From NCBI GenBank assembly GCA_011800805.1, contig MPNW01000220.1, positions 161,452 to 225,451 on the forward strand: 64,000 nucleotides of DNA, read 5' to 3'. Below the pieces are notes generated by a model, which did not search any database, was not told the origin of the DNA, and saw nothing but the letters and a program-made list of their open reading frames with translations. Made by a program: the position numbers and the translations under genes. This DNA is from Hirudo medicinalis (taxonomy: Eukaryota > Annelida > Clitellata > Hirudinida > Hirudinidae). Below are positions 1 to 21,928 of the stretch, in pieces; the stretch's first letter is position 1; the number at the start of each line of letters is the position of its first letter.

Positions 1-88
1 ATTTGAAAGAAATTGTTTTAAATACGTTTTATTTTCATTTTTAACCAATCAGAGCCATGCTGGGTAGGCCTCACCTCACACACTACAG

Positions 89-797
<709 letters not shown>

Positions 798-3700
798 TGA
801 CGAAGACCGACGAAGGAGAAGTAGGATCGCAGAAGATCGGGAGATTGTGATTTGGTTCATCTTTTTCAAATCTCTGATTTGCATCTTCAATATATTGCAG
901 TAGTGGAGTGGAGTTTTTGGTGTTACGTTATTTCTACAAGCCCGTCCCTATTAATGTTTGTTTACTTTTTGTATAAATGGTAGCTGCGTTCTTATGCAAT
1001 CAATCTATCAATTTGTCGTTGTCATCTTTGTTGTCGACGTGCAAGATTCAAAGTCAGTGCCACCAGAAGTAAGCTCTAAAAAGCGTGTGTCCATCTATAT
1101 ATATATCCCATATCTATATATTCGCAAATATCCCAACTATCTATATAAACTTATATTGGACTGCTTAAATTAATAATTTCTCTCGAATTGATTCAGATCA
1201 ATCATCGCTGTGTTTTTCTCTGATTACTGAGGATGCATTTCTTAAAACCTTTGTCATTGTTGTTGATGTTGTTCATCCTCTTCATTCTTCATCGTCCTTG
1301 TAGAAGCTGCTCTGGTGGTGCTGCTTAAGTCTTTTGGGCTCCATTTTTAAGGTTCGATCTTCGGACGATTCCGGTCGTTCGTCGTCGTCGTTGCATCTCG
1401 TTTCGTCGTTGTTTGTAGTGATCGAGGTGGTCGTGTGGTCGACAAGTTTTTTGCCCTCAGCTTCTAGTGTGAGTTTTCGACTTAACCCTTTACATTTACA
1501 TTGACGTTGCAGTGAAAGTTTTGTTAAAGAAGTTCGTTTTTAGTTTTGTTCGGAGGCTTCGCTTTTCTCGACAGTTTGTTTTGATGGTTAGTCTTGTTCG
1601 GTTAGTTAGTTACGATCGTCCGAATTGTGTCCGTTCTGGATTCTTTGCTCTCTTCTGTCCGCGTCGGTCGAGGCATTTCGTGCAGCTTTTTATCTTCCGT
1701 TTTCCCACTTAAGTCTCGAACGTCGCCTGTGTTATTATAACTCGGCTTATTAATCGGTTTAAAATCTAACACTTCGAAGATTGCCGTGCTTTGAAATCAC
1801 CGACCTGAACAGCTTTCCATTTCAAAGTCGTTTGTCGACTCGTAATTTGAATTTGAATCCTGATTTTAGTCCTCGACCGTCGAGCGGCGGTCACCATTTT
1901 AAGATCGTTTCTTCTTTTAGGCAGGTCAATCAAGCTCTCCTATTGGGGGATTTTAGAACTAAGCTTGTCTTGCCCATCCAATCATGTCAGTCAAACGTTG
2001 ACTCGATGTTGTTGTTGTTCTTGTTTTTATAGTTGTTTTGTGCACTGCAGCTTCTAATTTATCCTTCTCACCTAGTTAAAACTCGGAGCTCAATAAAGTT
2101 CTGGTTTCTTCTTCGATAGAACCCACGACAACCAGAGTCCCGCTCTGTCCACCACCAGTTGCGAGGACGGATTTTTTTCCAGCTTTTCGTTGTTCATCGC
2201 TTATTTTTGGATGAGAGAAACAGATGTGCTATTTTCGGTTGAATTTTTGATAGCTTAGAGGTTTTAAAGATCGATTTCTTAGATACGACGCACCTTTACT
2301 TTATTAGATGTTTTTTTGGAGGGGCTTCCTGCTTGGCCCTCCGCAATCTTGGGGGCCGGCCATTCCATTGCCACGGCTGATTTAAGACCGTGCGTTCTAT
2401 TTATAGCCGGGCATGGACTTTCCGAGAGTGTCAGCGTTCTTCTTGCTCTTTCACGTGATCCATGTTTCGAGTGGAGTTGCTTTTCATTCGAGCTTGTGTT
2501 AATAGTTGCCTAGTGCCTTCAATATGATCGTGTAGAGCACACCCACACATACACACACACTCACGCATAACTAACACGTGCACACTCTAAATACATAATC
2601 TATCATCATCATCATCATCATCATCATAATCTCTCTCTCTTATATATATAATATATATTTACTGAGTCTGCTTCACATAGAACATGTGCTTGCATGGCTT
2701 AAAGATCCCTTTGAATGCACAAACACACACAAACACAAGATCATTTGCATCCTGCTTGGTATTAGTAGTGTTGTCGTTGTTGTCGTTGTTGATGTTGTTG
2801 ATGTTGTTGTGATTGTTTCATCATGTTATTTTTAGAATTGCCGAGCGGCTTGCTTGACCGTTCGAGGTATACCACTGGTTCTCATTAGTCGTGCTGATTT
2901 ATTAATGGAAGAGTCACTTCATCTCTTTAGTGCTACTTAATATTCATGAGCCTAGTTAACATTGTTCCCTCGTTAATATGCATACACTCCTGCACTGTTT
3001 ATTATTCATGAGTGAAGTTATAATTAACATAGTCAAGTGATTAATGAATGCGTTAGTGGCATTGGCTGACATCCTATTAATGTTTCCTAATTATTGCATG
3101 GATGGATGGCTTTAAACCTGAAGCACTGAATCATCCAAGTGTTGCAGATGAAGAGCTTTTGAACTCATTGTTTGGGTGAGCTCAAGATTCCCTTGCATCC
3201 ATCCAAGGGACGCTTGAAGGGGTCAAAGGTCGTGCTCGTGACCTCTTGGTGGCCTCTTCTAATCGCTTCCAGGTTGTCTTCCGTATTGTGTTCACACGTC
3301 TCAATGTTCTGTAGTGTTGTTGATGTATCTTACTATATATATATATTAAAATTTACATTGTGTGCATGTGCGTGAGTCTTTCGTCCGTGAGATCCGTTTA
3401 TCGTTGCTCGTTATGAAGATCATAACCACCTCAGGAAGTTTATTTTCCATGAAATTTATTCTCCGTTTTCATTCGTTTTCCAGAGATAAAGAGAAGAAAT
3501 CCTTTTCGAGAAAAAGCTGATTTGCATCATAATCGACGTTCTTTTGTTTCTCAATGGAAATTGTTCGTAGTTTCTTTTTATAAATTATTATTAATATTAT
3601 TATTTTTATTATTGTTATTTTTGTTATTGTTATTGTTTTTATTATTATTTCTAGTGTTTCCTTTTGCCAACTGTTTTTGTCCTTGTTTTGTTTTGTATCC

Positions 3701-6180
3701 TCGAGATTTTCAATGTTTTTGAAGTTCAATGTTTTGGGTTTTCCGTCTCTTAATTCTTTTCCGTTCTGTTATATTCTGTGGTGCTCATGCTCTGCTTTTA
3801 TGTGGCCGCTTTCCTTTGACCAATAACATTAATTTCAAATCCCTATTCCCCTGGAAGCTAATCTGCTTCACTGTTGGTCTTGTTGCTTCACTTGTTGGTT
3901 CGTTCATCTTATTTATTATACTGCTGCCGCTGCCCCTCTACTCCTCGTCTCGTGAATATTATAATTATTATTATCCTCTTCTGATTGGCTATCTCTTGAC
4001 CAATCCACAATAATCGATCCCTGCTAATGTTATTATTACAAACCAATAAAAAGCATTAATTTCTCTCAAGGATCCTATCATGATTTTATTGACTTGATGG
4101 CTTGCTTGGCCTCTTAGCATCTGTTTGATCATTCCTTGTGGCCTGCCACTGACACTCTTCGACCTTGTCTTTGTATTCGTGGCGTGAGGGTTGCAGCAAT
4201 GTCTGGAATTGCTTTTAACATATTCTTATAAACATAGCCTAGCTTCTTCTGAAATAATTCGATGTGAATGCCCGTGGTGTATCCGTGGCGCCTCAGGCGG
4301 CTTGTTTATTTTTATATCCATAGTTTCAAATAGCCAATGTTTTTTGCCAATGATCAGCCCTTCTTTCCGATTGGTGACAGAGCCCTTTGGTTGTTGATTT
4401 TTCCTTTTCACTTTGCATAATTTATATTTATATGCACCGACCTAGAGTGAGTATATCGTGACCCGTGCGTGCAAGAGATAGTTTGTAACACGTCTTCTAA
4501 ACATCATAACCCCGATCCTACGTGTCAGGTGATGAGTGATGTTTGCATTCACAGGGGGTAGGGTGGGGCGCGGTGAGATGGGGACGTTATTTTTGTCATT
4601 CGATGTATCTTATCGTCGTTCACCCGCTCGGATGAGTTTTACAATTTCAGAATAGTTCGTGTCGACGTGGTCCTCGTAGAAGTGGCACAAGTTTGATCAG
4701 TAGCACGCCGAATTATACTTCGACTGACCGTCTACACACCTTATTCATCTCTTTCTCTCCTTCATTTCCTATTTTTCTTTCCATCCTGGTTTTTTTTTTG
4801 GCCGGTTAGTTATTAGATGAGCCATCTGCTTGTGAAACATCATCATTGCTTGAGTGGGTCATTCAGTTCTCGCACTTGCTGCTCATTTATGATCAAACAA
4901 ACCTTGTCCTTTTCCTATCTCAGATTCTCATTGGCTTGCTATTTATGGTGATTTATAAAATATAGAATGCTTCACAGTAAATGCCCTGTTAATATTCTCG
5001 TGCAAATTGAAGCTGTCATATCATGTTTTTTTGTATCACAAGTATTTATCCATCCAATAATTGAAAGCATTCTATGATTCAATCCTGAGTGATCTCTGTA
5101 TCCTATTGGCTTACCTGCTTCAGTAGCATGCCTGCTCCTTTTTGTCTCACATCTTTTCCTTTCACTTAAACATTAGCGAGCGAGGTGCTCGAGTTTAATT
5201 GTATTCGAGACGGGTTGCTTTTTGCTTTGTTTTGCATCTCCTCATTTGTTGAGTTTTGATATTGCATTTAACCTTGCAGAATAAACATTAACGGCAACAA
5301 CAAGGGAAAGCGATGGGGCGATTAATGATAATGTTGGCTGCACTTCATGCTTGCGATCACTTTGGTTCTGGTTGGCTCGGTCGACGAGCATTTTGGTTCC
5401 TTTGCCTCTCTCGATACTTCTATGCACGCCAAATCTCGGACAGATATTTTCTTCATCACTGGTCTTTAATCCATTTTTTGAGACGACTGGCTTCACTGAG
5501 GGTGGGGTGCGATTGTTCTTTCGGTTTCACTCACCTAAACAAGGATGGGGCTAGCCCAGATGACTATTTTTACTCTTTAGCCCTGCTTTTCCATTTCTAA
5601 CCTCGTCCTCTTGTTTTAGGAGGTAGTCGTGATAATGATACGTATTCATTTGTCGATTCGTTCGTTCTCTTGTGGCACGTCTGAACACACACATACATAT
5701 ATTATATATATATATACACAACTTTATATGGTTTGGCCTGATCATTATATTATCTGAATATATTATGATAATCACTCTTATGCCTTGTCTCCTACCTGAA
5801 GAAGGGCACTCATCGACTCATGGAAGTGATTGATTGAAACTCCTCATTTATTAACTGGCCAATAAAAAAAAAGGCTAAAAAGCGCAAACAACCCCCTCGG
5901 GTGATTCATGATGAACGTCATAACGGGAATGAAAGTAATGACATTGCGGATGTCACCGTGGACTTGTGGTGTTTGCGACAGGAAATACAACATGATAGTG
6001 CCGCGCCAGGATGAGATGAATACAGTGAACTGTGAAAACCCGTCAATAGATTCCAGTGCCCACAGTGTTGACGCACAGAAGCTGTTGGGCCGAGCAGTAT
6101 TGTGTAACAGTTATTCAGCCAGCACCGATCAGACTAAAAGCATTTAACTGTCAACAAATTATGAGAACCAATAAATGTGG
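798..6180 (+). other. Probable long 3' UTR and intergenic sequence after the RING ligase
   Basis: No convincing exon chain was found. From about 1340 to 5600 the plus strand is clearly T-rich and A-poor, unlike nearby introns. The same bias, read on the sense strand, follows the phosphatase and MARK stop codons, so I read this as a long 3' UTR of the upstream gene. An AATAAA occurs at 5861-5866. Short microsatellites are present: (ATC)n near 2606-2630 and TA-rich runs near 2640-2660 and 5697-5715. A small open stretch at 5838-6147 is treated as a finding. Confidence 0.45.
5861..5866 (+). promoter_or_regulatory. Candidate poly(A) signal for the RING ligase transcript
   Basis: AATAAA at the downstream end of the T-rich tract. 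Several other AATAAA hexamers lie upstream (for example near 5280), so use of this one is only a guess. Confidence 0.25.
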
Positions 6181-6533
6181 TAAAGATTAAGGCAAGCTAA
6201 ATCAGCCTTTACCTGGCATTTCTGTTCAATAAGCAGTTACATCAATGGAACATACTTGTTCGATCTAGAAATATGCATACCTAACAATGCCATGTTTGCA
6301 ACAAGTCACAAGTCGTCCTTGCCCTAAGAGTCTCATTAAGCAAACCACCCATTCTCAAAAAATACGAAATTTAAGATAACGAAGACAAGGAGAGGTAACT
6401 GCAGAAAAAGAACTGCCTAACACAAAAACATCGAATCTCCAAAGCTACGTAACCGACGTTATCATCATCGTCATCACCACCACCATCAACAACATAATTC
6501 CTTTTCAAACAAGTTGCCTTCATCCTATCCAGA

Positions 6534-6539
6534 TTTATT
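6534..6539 (-). promoter_or_regulatory. Candidate poly(A) signal for LETM1
   Basis: AATAAA on the minus strand, 85 bases beyond the LETM1 stop codon at 6624. Confidence 0.45.
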
Positions 6540-6623
6540 CAAACGGTTGAGTAGTGCTGATGATAACGTTTGGGAAAAGGTCGCACCATTCGGTGCCTCG
6601 ATAGGCTGGCAAATGTTCCTAAA

Positions 6624-11374
<4,751 letters not shown>

Positions 11375-11930
11375 TTTTCAGGATGTTAAGCCTCACTCTA
11401 AAACGATGTTTACTTTTTTTAAGTCTAACGTCAAAATACCATCCCTCTAGCAAAAAGTAATGTCACCAGTTCTCTGTAAACAACCTTCATTGACATCGTG
11501 TGGAAATTTCAACGCCAAAACAAAGTTCAGAAAAATAATTAAATTTACTTAATAATGATCAAAGTGAAATAAATTAACAAAAAATAAAAAAATAACCAAA
11601 ATCAAAAAAACGTGAAATGCATTTGCAAGAACAAATGTTTGGTGAATATTTTAAAATTGTAAGTTATATTTTTATCAAATACATTTTTATTTATAATTAA
11701 GTTTGATTTAGGTAAATTTCATAATGGTCTTGAAAAATAAATTTTAAATGTTGCATCATTAGCATTTAAAACATTAAAAAAGTTTTTTTTTATAAGCGCA
11801 ATTAAAAAATCTCTACTTTGTTAGTTTTGACTTTCAATTAACCTTAACCCTTAAACGTCACAGAGGTGGTCAGTTGAGTCGGAGTGTTTAAAATATTGTC
11901 GGTTTTTGTATTTCGTCTGTCAGCAGAAGT
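11375..11930. promoter_or_regulatory. Shared divergent promoter region, LETM1 / phosphoglucomutase
   Basis: The two ATGs point away from each other and are separated by 556 bp of very AT-rich DNA, so both 5' UTRs and both promoters must fit here or overlap. No TATA box at a convincing distance was identified. An ACGTCAC element (CRE-like half site) lies near 11855-11861, upstream of the phosphoglucomutase start. Promoter activity is inferred from geometry only. Confidence 0.5.
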
Positions 11931-15214
<3,284 letters not shown>

Positions 15215-15252
15215 GCACTACTCAAGTCCTAAAAAGCTCAGCAAGATTTTAA

Positions 15253-15258
15253 AATAAA
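15253..15258 (+). promoter_or_regulatory. Candidate poly(A) signal for phosphoglucomutase
   Basis: AATAAA 39 bases after the TAA stop; first such hexamer downstream. Confidence 0.5.
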
Positions 15259-15747
15259 AATTTGTCCCGAGTTATTTAGTGGTAGAGTTCCTTGCAGTGG
15301 TTCTTTCATTGGCCTTGAATTGATTTGTTTTTATTTGTTGGTTTATTTTTATCCGCGTTTTGTTGAAACATTGCCATGCAGTTATTGAGATTTATGGACC
15401 TAGATTGATGGTTCTACCTTCTGTGAATTGTTGATGAGACACGTTCTGACACATCCTTTTTTTCATATTTTTCACATCCTCGACCGAGGTCCGATACTCA
15501 GTCAATTTGAATTTCAGCCCAAAAGAACGTTCATTTCAGACAAATCAGGTCCATGCTGAATTGAGAATGGTTTAAAATTTTACTGGTGCATTGAGAAGCA
15601 AGCATCTTGAGATGATTTTGCTTGACAGAGCAGGCTAGCAAAATTCACAAAGTTAAGTTTAGCTCTTAGTGAGGCTTATTATGTGAAATGCCTGAGATGT
15701 TTCTGGCAAAAACCTGACACTAAACTAAGGAAAGCCAAATGGTAGTT

Positions 15748-15753
15748 TTTATT
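15748..15753 (-). promoter_or_regulatory. Candidate poly(A) signal for the TMC gene
   Basis: AATAAA on the minus strand near the end of the tract that is T-rich in the TMC sense direction. Confidence 0.35.
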
Positions 15754-16563
15754 GGATAAGGTTCCAAACTTGTGGGACATGACAAATATAGTTAGAAAAT
15801 ACTTTCTGCAAAATAGGTGGAAAGGGTGTGTCGTTTTTGGGGCACATTAACAATTAACCAAGACACTTTACTGAAAGCAACTAAGTTTGCACTTATGCGA
15901 TGGCGACGATACAGAAATATTTAAATCAAAGAAATACCCTGAGATTGGGATGACTTGCATCTCTAGGCAAAGGATGAGCCAATTGTAAGAGCATTAATTT
16001 AGATAAATTAGGGTAAAACTAAGCACGAAAAACACTGACAAAAAAAAAAAACACTAAAAAAAAAACACTGAGCTAAGGACAGACATGATTTAAACCTGAA
16101 AAACATCGAAAATCGAGAAATTGTAGAAAAGAAATGCAAAAGAGAATCCCAAATTAATGCTTAATGACATGACATTACCTGATGCCATTAAAACCAGAAA
16201 ATCTAGAAAATAAAGTTTGTACAATTTGAAATCATCAATGAACGAAGTAAAACTTCACTATAATTCAAATAGGAAAATGGTTTTCATAAATTTAAATAAT
16301 GAAAAGAATGTCGCAAGCGCAAACATCGAAACATGCGCGGTTAACAGCTAAAAAACGCAACCCTTAGTGGCTGAAGAATGGCAAATATAAGTCTTCATAA
16401 CACAGACTATAAAATATCAAAATAGAGATGATTATAGATTTTGATGTTGATAAAGAGTGAGAGAAAGGATCCATTGTGTGAAGGAAAAGAATACTGGTGG
16501 TGCCTGGAATGAAAGTCTTAATAAACATAACAACGGCAACAATCTTCTAACATTGTCAAGTCA

Positions 16564-19500
16564 TCACAAAATTTCAATTCCATTTTTATAGCTACCATTA
16601 CCATCATCACCACCACCATCCTTTTCCTCAAAATCAAAAAGGCGATCCACCTCGTCAGGGAATGGGTTGACATCAGGGGACACTTCCACCTTTAACTGTT
16701 TAATTCCAGTTGATCCATCTACAAGTGGACAGATGGATGCCCTCTTGTTTGGAAACATGATGTTGTAATAGTCGCTTGTAATCAGCTGCCTGCTCTCAGG
16801 AGACCAATAAGTTGGCCCAACACAAGGTGTGAGAGGACAGGAACTGGATGGATCCATGGTTTTTATGGGGGGAGTGTTGATACCTTCTGATTTAAGCTGC
16901 TGTTTTGTGCCCTCCACTGGTGAAGTACAAGTTTAGACTGGCTTTGCAATCATCGTTCTTTGTATATTATCACTAAAGTTGTCTAAGCAATCATTATCAT
17001 CATAAAACAACCCAAATGATTAATTCCAGGTCTTCTCTTCCTGACAGCTTCTGTTTGTTCACCTGGTTTCTTCAGATGATGTCTGAGCAACTTCAAAGCA
17101 TCCAGGTAATAACTCCTGTCTTTGCTTTCCTACAAATCCAGTAAGGATTCGTAAATATTAGTAGTGCTTCATTAGCATCATCATCATCACCAGCAGCAGC
17201 AGCACCACCATCATCATCATCATCATCATCAGTACCACCAACAAAACCTACCAGTTCTATCTGCCTCTTCAATTGATCAGCCATTCCATGCCTCCCTTGA
17301 GCATGAACTCTCAGGTAGTACACCAAGACACTGTTTTATGATCCATTCCACAGCAGCATTCCAATGAAGCCGAAATTGATGCAAAGGAATAATGAATTAT
17401 CGATAATATAATTAATAAATAAAAATTACTTAACATCGACAGGTTGGGCTCACCTGAATACGAGGCAGATGAAAGCTCTGAATCCGACCGACGACGCGAC
17501 GTCCCCGACGATTACTTTGAACGAATCCCTGGCAGAAGAATCCCCAGAGGGAAATGAAGACCCAAATATTTCATAAGAGCGGTTGTAGGCTTTGAAAGGT
17601 CCACAGGAGTTTGATGGAGCAACACTATTGGACGGAAATGTAGGACAAGTAATTGCTTTGAAAAAAGCAAACGTAATAACGATAAAACCAATAAACCTAT
17701 GCACTGCTAAATAAGACTCCCAAATGTTCGTATGTTAAGTGGTCGATCAAAACAATCGTTGAAATTAATTTGAAAAATAAAAAACATTATTTCACTTATT
17801 AGTTCAACAAAGACAACAATTGCTAATTACCAAACATTAATAACTTTGTGACTCACTAGACAATAGTGTAGAGAAAGACAGACAGACAGAGCAGGAAGGT
17901 GACGAGATGAATGAGCCTAACCAGGGTCTCTAAGTGGCCCAATCTCCATACCTTTACGGGCTCATAACAACCCAACCTCGCCATCAGCTGTCATACAATT
18001 AGCTGTCATCATTGCAGCACGTTGTGGTGATGTGATTATGACCAATAATTATTATAACTGCTATAATAATTATAATATGACGATATGATCATGCATTACT
18101 ATTCACATACTTCACAATTAACAATAATAACAAAAGTTATTAAGTTATTAAAAGACAAAATGTCAACACCACAGAAAGTATTAAAGAGTCATTATCATCA
18201 TCATCATCATCATCATCATCATTAGAGATTAAACATTCAAAATAATTAAAAACCTTTTTAAGGCCAAACACGAACAGCAGTTTGAAGACGATTAGCAAGC
18301 TGAGCATGGGGGAGAAGTATACTGACAACCTGAAGGTGAAGGTCATTGTAAAATGTAAACAAACTGAACCTAACTGTAAGATTAATGATTAATGTGCATT
18401 AATGAGAGCCATTCGTGAAAATCGTAATAAATAATTTTAATGAATATAATTATAATAGTACAATTCCATAATAATAATAGTAGTAATAATAATAATAATC
18501 ATCATCAGGGACACTTAACCACAACAGGCACTGCACGTAGACGACATCGATGGAAGTCCTGCCAACATTGAATTCTTTTGGCTCGAGAACTGATTTAACA
18601 AACTTTGACGTGACTTTTGAGCCGAGGATTTTGTGTAGATATCTGAAAGCAATAGATTTGGAATAATTTTAGATCGGAATATTTTGCTTAATTTCTATTT
18701 TTACTTAATTCCTCCGAGAGGTTGTGAGGATAAGTGATTAATAGTACTAATGGTGTCCACTGTAATTCTAAGTGTTTATGAATGATTGTGTAACAATCAC
18801 ACCAATCATCTTCAATACTTCAATTTATCTCACTTTAGCACCATCATTCTTAATGTCTAATATGTCTCCAAAGATACATTTATCAGAACAACATAAGCCT
18901 CCTTAAGAGAATATCCTAATCACATCATACTCATGTTCTACTCATAACCAGCTTACCTTATCAGCAATTGGATGCAGGTGATGATGACAACCATCAGCAA
19001 GTTGAGTACTACAAGGGTGTACAGCTGGGACCCAACAAAAGTCTCCCAGCACTGTCAGGTGAATGTGATGATAACTTATTAAATTAACTCAATGTCAACA
19101 AAGATTTGAAGCTCAATTACTGAAAAGAGTTTTAAATGTGTCTGTAATTAATTTTAGAAACATGGCTAACATTGAAAGATTTTTCAGGCATTTTACAGAA
19201 ATAAATATATAAACATCACGAATAGTATTAATTCATAGTTTCGTCATCATCATTGCAGTCATCGTCGTTGTCATCATCATCACCACCACCATCATTATCA
19301 TGACAACCTCACCTTAACACCAGCACACTTTACACCATCCACTGAGCATGCCAGATGTGCAAACCAATAATAGACCAGGATGCTCAAGTTGCAGACTTGA
19401 AGGAAGCTCGTTCTAATGCCAGAAAAAGCAGACGTTTATAACCAAGGTCAACTGATAGAACATGATGTCAAATTCATTTGATGTGCTTGATTGATTTGAT

Positions 19501-21887
19501 GACTCAAGGTGGCAAGTTTTAAGACAAGATAAGCAAGGATCTATTGATTTATATGTCGGATGTATTTGACATTTTGATGCCTTAAATAATATTTGATTTT
19601 GTCTCATTTTAACTTTAATATCCTAATAAATAAATTGATTGATTACAGTTATTCATCAGAAATGACACGATGATGCATCACAACAACATGCTAAGACAAT
19701 AATTTTAGTTACATTCAATCTGATATGGTAAGCTGCTAAGTTTAGAACATCCTATGACATGTATCAACAGAAATATCACATAACAATTACAAGCATCAAG
19801 AGGTATCAGCTATGAAAAGAAAGGATGACATTAAACACCAACATCACCACATAATCACAATCACAATCATAATCACCAACCTGACAACATTGAGGTACGA
19901 GGAAGTCCTTGATGACCTAAAGTTTTCGGCTTTCCCCAACTCGGAAAATATTTTCGGCAAGAAAGAGTTGAGACTGGTCACTAGCATGGGAATTCCAGTT
20001 TAAAAGATAGTGAAGGAAGTTCTTCCTGAAATATTCGTGTCGAGCGACATTCATCGACACGCACGTGAGTTACATTTAGCGTCGTTCGAAGACATTCGTG
20101 CAGGCCGACAATAGCATGCTGTTACGTTTGGGTGAGAAATTCGTGCAACTTTTTACTTAATCACTTGAATAAGAATGAATAATACAAATAATATGAACGA
20201 TACAATTTGAAGCGATAAAGTAAGTAGTTTCAACATCACATTGCCACCACTACAAATCAACAACAAAACAACATCTGCTTCAATATTCAATCCATCATCA
20301 TTCCACTCACTCCAGCCTCGAGACAGGCATAGTAAATTACGACAGGACTGGCCACCAGCATGAAGACGATGACGACTTGAACTCCGACCTTCACGACTTC
20401 GTTCCTCACCTTGTCCTTCAATCCGAACGTCTGTCGCATTCTTTGCAATTCAACACTCAATATCTGAGAAGACAACGATGTCATTTGTGAGATGTCATGA
20501 GCTTATCATAAGACGTAGGACATTTAATGATTTTATTTCTGAATTTACTCGTTTTTATTGATTTTTATTTTTTATTCGACTGCCTTCTGGCTGCTCTGGT
20601 TTGTTATAGTGCTTGACATCCTAGGATATATAAGGCACTTTAGATATTGGCTGAGATTCTCAGGATTTCATGAGTTCATTCCCAAGCTTCAACCAGGTGC
20701 AAATAGTCAGGCATGTACTTGTGAACAACAACATTAAGTCACAAATATTACAATGCCTTAAACATTATATAATGTAAATTAATATCATAAATATTAGTAG
20801 TAATAATAATAATAATAATAATAATAAGCTATTAACATCAATAGTGATAAATATTTCAATCAGTTTATGAATATTTAATTCGAATTCCAACGAGACCTTA
20901 AGGTCGACAAAGACATTCTTAGAGCAGAGTGTGGCCATTTTTTCCTCCTTGACGCCGAAGTCCCAAGCAGAGAAGATGAGGTTCGCATCAACGTGACTTA
21001 TGCCGCCCTTTGTGTTGTAGTAAGAGTGCTTGAAGGCTCGGGAGAACCTAAAATTTTAAGATCATCATCATGTGATCCTCATCCAGTAGCAAACACAAGC
21101 ATTGACCTACATTACACAAAGAGCCAAAAGAGAACACAAGAGAATAGAGCATGTGACCAGAAAGTAGGCCACCCTGAGGTCGTATTTGTGTGAGAAGTTC
21201 ACCAGGAAGTGAGCATAGTGTCCATAGTACAGCTCCGTCTCTTCCAGCCAACCCTTGATGTTTGAAATTGTTTGCAAATGACAACAACAATTGAGGCGAT
21301 AAATAATTATCTATCAAGTTTTATCTATCGTGCAAAGTAGTGTTGATAAACATTGACAAGTTGATTGCTTTGATGTGATGATGATGATGACGAATACTCA
21401 CATCTCCAATCACCAACTCCCTCCCGCTGAAAGGAACGTTGCCGAGGCGACCCGAAGAGTTTGCCGAGTCCACGCTAGGAGAATCCCAAGTGATTGCTAT
21501 CTGGGGGAGTGAGAGAAAGACAAAAGAAAGGCAGAAGACAAAAATGTCCAGGAAGATGGCAGACAGGACGAAGCGAAAGAACAGGGAACCTCCCGTCCCC
21601 AATTTCCCCTCCACTGTTTTGAACCACGGATTGGTGAGGCCGTGTCGGTCTTTTGAGGTTTTATGCCACATTCTCTGCCATTTCTGCCAATAAATCATAA
21701 GTGAGACCTCATTAAGTCAACCTTAATTAGTGCAGTGAGTTCATTGACATCCAACAGGATTCAGTGACTCACCATTTTTGATTTTAAAGACAAACTGTTT
21801 GAATTCCGAGTTGGCTGCGTGTTTTCATAGTTTTCGAGTAGCATCCTGATGCATAATAAAATAAACAACAAGATAAACATTTGTAAC

Positions 21888-21928
<41 letters not shown>

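Larger units (their letters stand above)
15215..16563. other. Tail-to-tail 3' regions of phosphoglucomutase (+) and TMC (-)
   Basis: There is no coding potential. After the phosphoglucomutase stop the plus strand is T-rich (to about 15480). From about 15540 to 16500 it becomes A-rich, that is T-rich on the minus strand, matching the 3' UTR of the TMC gene. Candidate poly(A) signals are AATAAA at 15253-15258 (+) and 15748-15753 (-). Transcription units therefore probably end about 500 bp apart. Poly-A runs interrupted by cac occur near 16040-16070. Confidence 0.55.

Noticed and set aside
1512..1712. 66-aa Arg/Phe-rich ORF in the T-rich tract
   Set aside because: No motif, no splice partner; composition simply reflects TC/TCG-rich DNA.
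19990..20010. Programmed -1 ribosomal frameshift in the TMC gene
   Set aside because: In the zero frame the codons are TTT AAA CTG, so the A-site tRNA would have to re-pair with TAA. Three other genes show the same one-base loss, which favours undercalls.
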